A stretch of 64,000 nucleotides of DNA from Omphiscola glabra (taxonomy: Eukaryota; Mollusca; Gastropoda; Lymnaeidae), in assembly GCA_964017045.1 (NCBI GenBank), contig OZ024808.1:7015284-7079283 (forward strand), in the 5' to 3' direction. A program made the position numbers and the translations under genes. Positions 21,368 to 30,275 of this stretch are shown here, piece after piece; position 1 is the stretch's first letter; each line of letters starts with the position of its first letter. The notes under the pieces were generated by a model. The model saw nothing but the letters and a program-made list of their open reading frames with translations, made no database searches and had not been told where the DNA came from.

Positions 21368-22110
21368 TTGAATTACTTACTTAATATTACTTACACATTT
21401 TGGAGAGAACATTCGAGCATTATTTATGTTCTCCATAATCTCATAGTTGATATGGTTGTTTCTTGATCGTACGAGTTCACATACGACCACTCATTGGCCC
21501 TCGCAGGTTTTTGCTTACTTGGCATCGGAGACGAGAAGATGTCGAGGTAGTCTTTAAGTAAGCCCAGATTTGACGACTTTACCTTGATAGTCATTTGTCA
21601 TAGTCCCACTTGATGGTTCTATCATGTGGTGGTCCTTTAATAATGTCAAAGATTTGTTGCTGGTAAATTTTAAATCTACGGTCTTTATACCAAGATTTAA
21701 TCTCCTCATCACGTTGAGCATTGCCAAATTCACGTGTATGCGTCTTGATGTACTTGGGGAAAGTTGCCAGTGCTTCAGCACTCTTTGAGCCTTCAATAAA
21801 TTGCAGAACAGGTGTGTTTGCAGCAAGTTGTTCAGCAACCTTACGAACAGATGGCACAAGGATAATGCATCCATCCACCTTATTGTTGTTATCTGTTCAT
21901 TGACGTCCAATCTCTTTGCCCCTCCTTCAGTTAAGTTGCTTTTCGGCATTGTTTTCTTTGCCTTCTCTCAGAATGTACGCGATCAGACAAGGCACCTCTT
22001 ACATCCATGGGAGGCTTTTATTGTTTAGCAGGTCTACGTAGCCTTGAAAAAAAAAGGTTTCACGGACTTCTTTCCCGACGATCGCATAGAACGGTTTCTC
22101 TTTCGCCTGG
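21368..22110 (-). pseudogene. CRESS-DNA-virus Rep-like pseudogene, copy B
   Basis: Near-identical duplicate of the copy at 15478-16225, with the same frame breaks around Walker A. A small deletion (TGAATGGTTG shortened to TGGTTG near 21453) gives a further frame difference. Confidence 0.7.
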
Positions 22111-22603
22111 AATTCGGGTTAATCCCTCATCTGTATAGTGATTTCATGTGAGACACCAACGCCTTTCAGCTGAATCTCAGTCTTCTTAGGCACACGGCAC
22201 GTAGTAATCAATCGGTCCGTCTCCAGTCCAGCTGGCCTGTGGTATTACCCGCTACCTGGAGCCGTGTAGCCCTTATAATTATATGGCGTAGCGGCCGATC
22301 GATGACCTAGTTTCGGTGTCACCATGTTGCATTGGGTTTGATGAGTCAGCATGCGTTGTCGGTCGACCGTGCTAACGGCATACCACATATGGACTAAATC
22401 TGATGGATACGCCCAGAATTTTCTCAAATATGACCTATGGAGATAATTTAAAGAGTCGGTATCACAGAAATAGATGAAAACCTAACGACTGATGCATCTC
22501 TTTGTCTATGTTTTTATGTTAGATCACACAGCCCATGATTTATAATACAAATACAAGTAACTTAAAAAAATAAGTATAACCTTCGTTTTCTAATACACTA
22601 GAC

Positions 22604-22962
22604 CAGGGGTGGGCAAACTTTTTGTGCGGAGGCCACATTGACAAAGGTAAAGCTATTGGAGGGCAGCATGTATATTATGTCCAATTTTTAAATATCGATA
22701 AACATTTCCCTATATTAAAATCGGTAGTTTCGCATTTTAGCATTACATGGCAAAGGTCAAGGACTGTTTAAAAAAATAGAAAATTAGAAAGAAATTTGAT
22801 CAAAAATGTTTTAAAAATCATAACGGTGCATGAAATTCTGTAAAATTCAACAAAATAACTTAAAAACAGTAATTTTTTAAAATTTCTAAATGCCTTCGAG
22901 GGCCACATAATATCAGTTGCCGGGCCGCATGCGGCATGCGGGCCGTAGTTTGCCCACCCCTA
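22604..22962. mobile_element. hAT MITE, 359 bp, with 8-bp target-site duplication (copy B)
   Basis: Duplicate of the element at 16711-17069 with the same flanking CACTAGAC (22596-22603 and 22963-22970). The last base of its right TIR is changed (CCCCTG to CCCCTA). Confidence 0.93.
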
Positions 22963-23025
22963 CACTAGACAGACATCAAAACTTGACAGTCCACTTCAAT
23001 TAATTTCTTCATCTTCTGTATTTTG

Positions 23026-23071
23026 TGGGCCCACGATCAATGTATTGATCATTCTGGCTCCTATAATGATT
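23026..23071. mobile_element. LINE 3'-tail fragment (copy B)
   Basis: Duplicate of the fragment at 17133-17178. Confidence 0.4.
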
Positions 23072-23225
23072 AATTTAAATAAAATGTTAAGAACCATAAT
23101 CATAAAGTAATAATCAGAATTATTTATAATTTATATACACGACCCGAAAACCATAAACAATACAACTATGGATGGAAACAGTAACAGATGATTTAGTGTT
23201 CCCCCACTCGTCAGCAAATACAGAG

Positions 23226-23655
23226 AGTATGAATATGAGATAAACGGACGAAAATTGCTCAAATCAGACATATGAATACATAGTCTATTTTGGAAACATA
23301 CTAGATGCTCTCAAATTTAAAATATGGATCAAATAGAGAGAGTATAAATTGTACAATAAATTTCGTTTGCATGTAGGCCTAATGACAAATGGCGACAATG
23401 CTGGTAATAAATATCAACGAAATTTGGAACATGAGTAACACGGGAGGTGACCTAAGAAACGTTCTCTTTAACGTACAACAGCAGAAGTGATGGACGCAAA
23501 CAAATAAAATGAATCTCAACAATATCGTCATAAAATTTAATAAAATTTTATTCAACAAAATGAAGTAGTTGCTTTTTTATTTAAACAATGATCTCCCGTC
23601 TTTACTTATCTCCGTCTCGTCTGTGTGTAAATGGCAAAAACAATCACATGAGGTA
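23226..23655 (+). pseudogene. Decayed repeat-ORF unit (C1)
   Basis: The region can be aligned by eye with the end of the repeat ORF and its poly(A) region in the other copies (GGACGCAAACAAATAAAATG, TTTAATAAAATTTTATTCAA, CAATCACATGAGGTATCTGG). The coding frame itself is gone. It ends where the Rep-like fragment C1 begins. Confidence 0.5.
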
Positions 23656-23659
23656 TCTG

Positions 23660-23850
23660 GAATTTCTTCATATTACTTACATACAATGGAGATAAAATCA
23701 ACCATTCTTTTTATTCTCCATAGTCTCAGAGTTGATGAGGTCGTTGCTTGACCGTACAACATCAAATACAACCACTTGTTCGCCATTGTAGGCGTTTGCT
23801 AAGTCTTTTGAAATGTCATTGGAGACGCAGAGCAACAATTTGACGAACGG
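23660..23850 (-). pseudogene. Rep-like fragment with Walker B, copy C1
   Basis: The minus strand reads EQVVVFDVVRSSNDLIN followed by SETMENKKNG and a stop. The hydrophobic run ending in F-D, then R-S and N-G with conserved spacing, is the Walker B and following strand of CRESS Rep SF3 helicases. This is the clearest Walker B in the window; the matching part is damaged in copies A and B. Only the helicase C-terminal portion remains. Confidence 0.7.
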
Positions 23851-23872
23851 GCTGCGGTAGTGAAATTGTTGT

Positions 23873-23916
23873 GACCAGCGGTCGCTTTTCGTCATTTCAA
23901 AGCGAAAGCTGGTCAC
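23873..23916. repeat. Imperfect inverted repeat
   Basis: GACCAGCGGTCGCTTT is followed after about ten bases by AAAGCGAAAGCTGGTC. It lies directly before the 18-bp repeats. Confidence 0.7.
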
Positions 23917-23921
23917 TGGTC

Positions 23922-24180
23922 GGCGGTAGTTTGTGCGGCGATAGTAGTTTGTGCGGCGATAGTAGTTTGTGCGGGGATAGTAGTTTGTGCGGCGATAGTA
24001 GTTTGTGCGGCGATAGTAGTTTGTGCGGCGATAGTAGTTTGTGCGGCGATAGTAGTTTGTGCGGGGATAGTAGTTTGTGCGGCGATAGTAGTTTGTGCGG
24101 CGATAGTAGTTTGTGCGGCGATAGTAGTTTGTGCGGCGATAGTAGTTTGTGCGGCGATAGTAGTTTGTGCGGCGGTAGTG
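23922..24180. repeat. About fourteen 18-bp iteron-like direct repeats
   Basis: Unit GTTTGTGCGGCGATAGTA, with a GGGG variant in two units and a GGCGGTAGT variant at each end. ORFs on both strands here are by-products of the 18-bp period. Position between two Rep-like units suggests iterons, which is inference only. Confidence 0.95.
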
Positions 24181-24222
24181 AAATTGTTGTGACCAGCTGT
24201 GCAACAATTTCACTACCGCCGC
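24169..24222. repeat. Perfect 21-bp stem-loop at the end of the 18-bp repeats
   Basis: The left arm GCGGCGGTAGTGAAATTGTT(G) pairs without mismatch with CAACAATTTCACTACCGCCG(C), around the 12-base loop TGACCAGCTGTG. A copy of the left arm and loop start recurs at about 23855-23880, on the other side of the repeats. The loop lacks the common CRESS nonanucleotide TAGTATTAC. Confidence 0.9.
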
Positions 24223-24256
24223 CCCTTTGGCGAAATATTATTTGCACATATTCTGC

Positions 24257-24263
24257 TATATAA
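24257..24263 (+). promoter_or_regulatory. TATA box of the repeat ORF, copy C2
   Basis: TATATAA, 68 bp before the ATG at 24325, inside a ~100-bp upstream block nearly identical to copies A and B. Confidence 0.55.
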
Positions 24264-24324
24264 ACTAATGTTTCTAAAGATAGATCATTAAGTTTACCTA
24301 AACAGAAATCCTCCATAAGCAAAC

Positions 24325-24744
24325 ATGATGATGATGATGCAATCGAACACAGACACAGCGATGGAAACAGGCGAATATTGCTCAAAATTCCAATTTGAAT
24401 CAAATGCGAGTTGCATGGAAACGGACAATATTCTCTCAGATGGGATAGATATTTCCTATTTAAACGAAGAAAGTTCGATGGCAACGGACGACATTCTCTC
24501 AGATGGGATAGATATATCAAATTTAAACGAAGATAGTTCGATGGAAACGGACGACCATATGACAGATCGATCGAATTCAGAGACCATAATGGAAACGGAT
24601 GCACAATGGATCCAATCAACAATTACAGAGAGCGTCATCGACATACTTGTGACACATCATTCATCTTCTGCAATCGGCGAAGAGCTTAAGCTAAAGATTT
24701 CTACATCTCGCATTTGTCATCATTTATCTGATGGAACATTTTGA
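24325..24744 (+). CDS. Acidic repeat protein, 139 aa, short divergent form (copy C2)
   Basis: Same head and tail as the 228-residue forms but three repeat units, with residue changes (EII to NIL or DIL, NLNEE to NLNED). A 5-residue difference before SETIMETD is in frame. Every length change is a multiple of three and no stop has arisen, although the alternative frame is closed here by TAG. That supports this frame as the real product. Promoter block and facing Rep-like remnant are retained. Confidence 0.55.
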   Translation: MMMMMQSNTDTAMETGEYCSKFQFESNASCMETDNILSDGIDISYLNEESSMATDDILSDGIDISNLNEDSSMETDDHMTDRSNSETIMETDAQWIQSTITESVIDILVTHHSSSAIGEELKLKISTSRICHHLSDGTF

Positions 24745-24964
24745 ATGTGAAGACAGCAATGTAAGAACCGTTATCTACCACGTAGAATGACAAAACTTAT
24801 GGACGTAACAATTAAATGTGTATCTCCACACCACCCTCGTTAAATTTAATAAAATTGTTGTCAATATAAAATTGCTGTAAAAAAATAGCATAGTTGTTCA
24901 TTTATTTCAACAATGTTCATCGTCTGGTCTGTGTGTAAGTTGGCAAATACAATCACATGAGGTA

Positions 24965-25290
24965 TCTTGAATTACTTAATATTACTTTCACATTTTGGAG
25001 AAAACATTCGAGCATTATTTATGTTATCCATAATCTCATTGTTGATATGGTTGTTTCTTGATCGTACCAGTTCAAATACGACCACTCGTTGGCCGTCGTA
25101 GGCGTACGCTTACTTCGCAATGGAGACGCAGAAGGCACCGCGGAAGGTGCCGAGGTAGTCTGTAAGCCAAGCTTTGCTGACGTTACCTTGATAGTCATAG
25201 TAATAGTTGATGGTTCTATCGTGTGGTGGTCCATAAATAATGTCAACCCCACCCCCGATGTTGTCATGAATTCACTGGATGATTTCTTAG
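24965..25290 (-). pseudogene. CRESS-DNA-virus Rep-like pseudogene, copy C2
   Basis: One minus-strand frame reads PPHDRTINYYYDYQGN, a Walker-A-like GNVSKA (family form G-N-x-G-K-S/T, so the central Gly is lost), a stop codon, then QRVVVFELVRSRN (Walker B, Asp replaced by Glu) and NARMFSPK. The order and spacing fit an SF3 helicase of a CRESS Rep. The changed motifs and the stop show it is dead. Confidence 0.7.
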
Positions 25291-25364
25291 TGGAAAGTCG
25301 CGGCTCTTTAACGACCTGAGGGCCACTCTGCTAACCGGCCACAAATCGGTTTAGACTCCGAAAA

Positions 25365-25625
25365 ACGTGGTTCTTGAAAAGAATTTGGGCTCTAAAAATT
25401 GTCCCGTCGTCCTGCTGCTGATTTTTGTCTCTTGCGACGAATGAGTTTGCCGACCACTGAGTTAGGCCTAAGTCTTCCTTTTTGTAGAAACATTTTGAGC
25501 GCTTATTTATAGTGCTGCGATTTCCCGTTATGAGATGTCGCATTGGCTTGTCATTTAATGGCGGAAATCTATAAATAGAACTGCTGTAATCATCCGGGTG
25601 ATTATGCGGACAACATGCCAACACT
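25365..25625. repeat. Conserved segment found left of the ORF in A and B but right of Rep in C2
   Basis: About 25365-25560 matches 14105-14470 (and 19995-20360), apart from the hAT fragment inserted in A and B. Shared runs include GTCCTGCTGCTGATTTTTGT and TTATGAGATG. On the minus strand both versions encode QWS-NSFV-RDKNQQQDD, which I do not recognise. Confidence 0.7.
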
Positions 25626-25949
25626 GTTCAGTACTGCTATGTTAGCGAAGTGACTCTTAACCTAAATCAAAACATTGTTTTCAACTATATTTAATGAAAT
25701 ATTTACACCACTTTAATAAATCCACAATCTCAATAATAAAATGACATAATAGTTTTTGAGAGAAACACAATAATTTATGTGGTGTTACGGGATTGGGATC
25801 ATCCGAACGCAGGTCCAAAATTCGGAACACTAGTAGTAGTAGTAGGCCTAAATGAATGAGCAGTTACTTTGTCAGTTTAATAATGTTTTACCATGAGTAA
25901 ATGGTCAAATGTGATAAAAGTCACTTAACGACTGTCGGAATCATGTTCA

Positions 25950-26113
25950 ATTTGTGTGTGTGTCTCTCTCTTTTTTACTCTCCCCCCTCTCTCTCTGTGT
26001 GTGTTGGGTTGTGTGTTGGTGGGTGGGTTTGTTGGTTGATTGGTCTGTGTGTTTGTGTATGTGTGTGCGTTTGTTTGTGTGTATGTGTGTTTGTGTGTTT
26101 TTATGTGTTTGTG
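25950..26113. repeat. CT/GT microsatellite
   Basis: Counterpart of 17437-17600 with the same flank (AATGAATGAGCAGTTACTTT). ORFs here are low-complexity artefacts. Confidence 0.9.
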
Positions 26114-26689
26114 TGTGTAAGTGAAAGCGCCACTGGAAAGCACACACTGAAGTAGTTTGGAAACAAGCAAATTTACGCTTGACCTGCCCCCAAAGCCCAT
26201 CAGTAGTATTTGTGTGAATTCCTGGGTGAAAGGGTGTACGAAATAATCGTCATCTTTGAACATATAGCACGAACACTTACAAAAATTGATATTTTAAAAA
26301 CAAAAATTAAAAATTTAACGGGTGCTTACAAATAGGGCACTTTTCATCGATTATTATTGTGTTTATTTGTGTTTTCTTCAAATGTGCTACTTGTGTAACA
26401 CAGTTTCCTGAATAACATTGTTTTAAAAAAAAATCTTAGCCTATAGTTATTAAATTGCCGACTGTTTTTTATCTTTTTATTTTCAGAATAATAAACAATC
26501 TGCCCCGCCCATTTGCATGCATTTTTATTTAATTATTTTTAAAAAAAATGGTAATCTAGTGTAGAAAGCTAAAAGAAAGCCAAAAAGGTTTTTGAACTAA
26601 CATTTTGATTATCATTCCAATTTTTGTTTAGTGTTGGGGACTAGTTGTCGAAAAAATTCTTCGTTGTATACCGTGTTTTCAGATTTATT

Positions 26690-27185
26690 ATACACGATAT
26701 ATGTTGGTGTGTGAATGTTAGCAGTGGAATAGTACTCTGATTAGCACTAACAGCTGTCTGTTACTGGGTTGTCTCCTCTTCACTTTTGTCAATAAATTGT
26801 GCGGCATTGAGTGTGATATTTAAAAAAAAATTCTTTGAATTAAAAAAATAATTCTCAAAACGAGACATAATTGTGTGTGTTTAAATTAATAGTTTTATTT
26901 TTGAGGAGAGTAGCTTTTCACTTACTGTGCTGTTGGCTGCTGTTTCTGTATTCAAATATAACATTTTTCTCATTCTTCAACATTGAAACTATAAAACTGT
27001 TGTGTCAAAAACAGATTTTTAAATGAATCATTAAAGTTTTAATTTCCTGTATAGATTCCTTACAGGCCACAATAAATGATTAAAATAAAACAAACATTAG
27101 GTATACTTAGGTATACTCTTTATTGCACATGTAAGCATATCAATAACAACATTTGTTTACAAGTCATTTGGATAACAAGTTACAA
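26690..27185. repeat. Older, diverged copy of the 12.46-13.13 kb segment
   Basis: TATGTTGGTGTGTGAA, ACAGCTGTCTGTTAC, GGGTTGTCTCC and CTTTATTGCAC match 12470-13070 in order, with many substitutions and indels. It shows an earlier round of duplication. Confidence 0.5.
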
Positions 27186-27828
27186 AAATATTTAGGAATA
27201 TTGGAAAGTTGTTTCTTCAAATTACATCGGTACAAATTTTGTTCAGAGTCTGGCTGATACAGTACAAATAACGATCAGTATCTTGTTGAGAACTATGGTG
27301 AATCTAAGTATTGATCAAATTTAAAAATGGAGATTCAAACTGAACTCAGAAAAAGAAAATGTATCAGAATTATTATGGAACAAAATGAAAGATCGTTTTA
27401 AGATATACAAAATTATGTTGTGAAATTTCAGCATGTTTGGAATCAATGAAGTTGTACTCTCTAAACTTACTTATTTTATTACTTAGCCATGATCCCATGT
27501 CACCTAATTAATGTTCACCAGTTGACAATTAATAACTAAATATCTAAACAAAATCTTGTTTGAGAAAAAAACTTCAGACAAAATATATAACAGAAGTTGT
27601 TACAGTGACATCATATTTAAAAGAAAACCAAAACAACGTCAACAGAAGTCAGTTTAAGAATACCCGGGCGGCAAAATTTAAATTTAAAAACATCAATTTG
27701 TACCAACCTGTTGGGTTTAACTGGGAACTAAGTATATATTGAGACAACCCTTCAGAACATTAACTCCCAACTTAATATTTTAGGCAGTTGAAGTTTCTTT
27801 AAAAAAAAAAACAAACAAAAAAACCAAA
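27186..27828. other. Intergenic, nothing recognised
   Basis: AT-rich, with no gene, RNA or repeat that I can name. A 60-codon ORF at 27560 has no family features. Confidence 0.4.
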
Positions 27829-28209
27829 GTCAATAGGGACAAGTGAAATATTTTCTAAACAGTGAAGCAAGGACCATGTCATCACTTGACGCTAGAAGAA
27901 GGAAATTGTTATTAATAACTTCAGGACATGTATTGTGAAATAAGCACAGCTTATGGCCCATTGTATATTCTGGGGGAGGGGGGGGGGAGTTTAGATTATC
28001 ATTGACATAAATTTATACACTAACAGTTTCTATTAACATTTTAAACTTAAATCCCCCCCCCCTCCCAGAATATACAATGGGCCATAAGCTGTGCTTATTT
28101 CACAATACATGTCCTAAAGTTATTAATAACAATTTCCTTCTTCTAGCGTCAAGTGATGACATGGTCCTTGCTTCACTGTTTAGAAAATATTTCACTTGTC
28201 CCTATTGAC
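27829..28209. repeat. Near-perfect inverted repeat, arms about 157 bp, loop about 65 bp
   Basis: GTCAATAGGGACAAGTGAAA at 27829 is mirrored by TTTCACTTGTCCCTATTGAC ending at 28209. The arms stay complementary through ATTCTGGGGGAGGGG, with a single difference noticed (AACTTCAGG against AACTTTAGG) apart from G-run length. Confidence 0.95.
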
Positions 28210-29748
28210 ACTAAACAAAAAGTATGGAAATTTTGATAACCAAAGAAAATTTCATGAATGCTAGTTAAATGGTACGCATATTAATATACATGTGTTCATC
28301 AGTCAGTCTGAGTCAGTCACTCAATCTTATTGTTTCTATACATGCAAGATATCTGCTATTAAAATTCACAGCCTGCACAAAGATTTTTTTGTATGTTTTT
28401 ACAATATTTCATCAATGAGTGACATACAACATCTGCATTTAAAAAATTAATAACTTTGGGATACCTGAGCAATTGTCCATTGCCAAAATAAGCTAAACAC
28501 CAAAAGACTGCTACCAAAAGTGGTCATCCAATTCTACATACACTTCGGCCCATTCCATTACTAAAATTACACGGACAAACAATATTTACCTGCTTTCAAC
28601 CATTTTCCAGTGCTCACTGTTCAGTAATTTGTTTTAATTAATAAAAAAAAAAAAAATGAGTGCATTTAAAAACAAAATAACTTGTTACATAAATTCTGAC
28701 ATAAACAATTCATTTAGTTTTAAGACTCAGTGTATTGAACATTTTTGAAGCACATGTCCCTAACTCAATGCAGAGTTGTTAAATGCAGATTATTCTGTAC
28801 TTTTAATTTAATTTTTTTTATAAAAATTGCATGAGCCAAAAAAAAAAAAAAAAAAAAAAAATAAACTGCTCTTTTTAATTGAGATGTTTTACATTTTACG
28901 CAAATAGTTTGAGGACCTCCCAGATAATAAAAAACAAATATTTACATTAAAGTTACAAAAACCTATTGCAACATCCATCATCTGCTCTTTAAATATAAAC
29001 TTTAAAGAGGTACTTTGACCAATTTATAACTGCATCCAAAAATATTTTAAAATATTTTAAAATATTGGTCATGAATTGAAATAAAGTTTTTCCTTTATAA
29101 CATTTGTAATTTGTATGATAATAAGAAATTCTGTGTAGATCACTCACTGGCTTGAAAAGAAAGTGTTTTTGTAGAATTGATTAACAGGTCAGTAGCATGC
29201 ATTAAGGTCAATAGTTCTCTGGCAACAATTTTACCAGCAATGTTAAGTTAAACCCAAGTCATGAGATGTAAACCAGTCAGGACTCTGTGGGGTCATGCAG
29301 TAGTACTGGTACAACATAGTCACAACTCTGTGTGGTCATGCAGTAGTACTGGTACAACATAGTCACAACACCATGGGGGTCATGTTGAGTAGTACTGGTA
29401 CATGGTCACAACTCCGTGGGTGGTTATGTTGACTAGTGCTGGTACAACATAGTCACAACTCTGAGGGGGTCATGCCGAGTACTGGTACAACATAGATAGT
29501 CGAAACTATGAGGGGTCATTTGAGGGGTACTGGTGTAATGTATTAATGAAGTATCTGGGAGCAAGCAGGATCTACAAATATATTTAATAGAAATAACCCC
29601 TGAAACAATAGCGGCGGCAATGCAAACAATGGCGGCAGCTATGCATTAATGTCCCATCTATGAAAGGTTACTTGACAAAACATGCATTGAAGTATTGGTA
29701 ACGCATTTTAGAAGAATACTTTTTAGTGCTACCGGTAACTACTGGGAA
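28210..29748. other. Intergenic / ZDHHC12 3' flank, nothing coding recognised
   Basis: Contains long A runs near 28646 and 28840, and a degenerate ~60-bp repeat at about 29275-29530 (GTCATGCAGTAGTACTGGTA, CAACATAGTCACAACTC), five or so units. Confidence 0.5.
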
Positions 29749-29749
29749 T

Positions 29750-29768
29750 TTTATTTTGCAATTTTATT
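29750..29768 (-). terminator. Candidate poly(A) signals of the ZDHHC12-type gene
   Basis: TTTATT at 29750-29755 and 29763-29768 is AATAAA on the minus strand, twice within 20 bp, about 320 bp after the stop codon. Confidence 0.45.
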
Positions 29769-30089
29769 TTGCGCGCCTTTTGAACACAGCATTACAGCCA
29801 TACATACATACCTAGAGAATTATATCTGTGGTAACATGCTGGCCAAGGGTTCATTGTGGAGTGTGAACAAAAATTGGATTTAGAAGTACAGTACCGGCAC
29901 CTTACCAAATTAAGTCCACTTAATATGTCCTGTTCTATTGTATAGCAACATTGATAATGCTGACGAGAACTGGTTTCAGCTGATTTGCATTTCCAAGACA
30001 TCCACAAAGTTACAAGTAACACAACCACTGTAGCCTCTTCAGAGGGTAACAAAATTTTTTTAAACAAAACATAATCTGATCCAGCGTTC

Positions 30090-30275
30090 TTATACGATGC
30101 CATTGGCACCCTTTGCCTTGCGGGCGTACACTTTCTCCCACTTGCGTAAATGGCAAGCAAAGAGGAATTGATACAGGTTCCTACACAGGCCCTCGTTGAA
30201 AGGATTGTAGTCCTCATCAAGGTATTTCAGGTAAGTTATTCTCTCTCTAGATGCAGCCTCCCAGGTTGTGAGACC
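30090..30275 (-). CDS. ZDHHC12: ZDHHC12-type last exon
   Basis: Acceptor TTTGCCAG; encodes [19 protein letters not shown] to KAKGANGIV and a TAA stop. TTWE and NPF-EGL-RNL match the family C-terminus. Confidence 0.92.
   Translation of the reverse strand, partial: GLTTWEAASRERITYLKYLDEDYNPFNEGLCRNLYQFLFACHLRKWEKVYARKAKGANGIV

Larger units (their letters stand above)
17602..26113. repeat. Tandem duplication, copy B, with 2.6 kb extra
   Basis: It starts inside a single leftover satellite unit (TTAAGGCAGTTTCTTGATTG) and follows copy A to 23225. It then has about 2.6 kb absent from A (23226-25843, two more Rep-like units), and rejoins the tail seen at the end of A. Either A lost the inner units or B gained them. 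Confidence 0.9.

Noticed and set aside
23698..24622. ORFs of 130-241 codons through the 18-bp repeats
   Set aside because: Products of an 18-bp period with no stops. Only the end of the longer minus ORF (Rep-like C1, 23698-23850) is meaningful.
25925..26263. His/Thr-rich ORFs
   Set aside because: Translations of a GT/CT microsatellite.
29792..30220. Minus-strand ORF of 142 codons overlapping the DHHC last exon
   Set aside because: Out of frame with the real exon, whose TTWE and NPF signatures identify the true frame.
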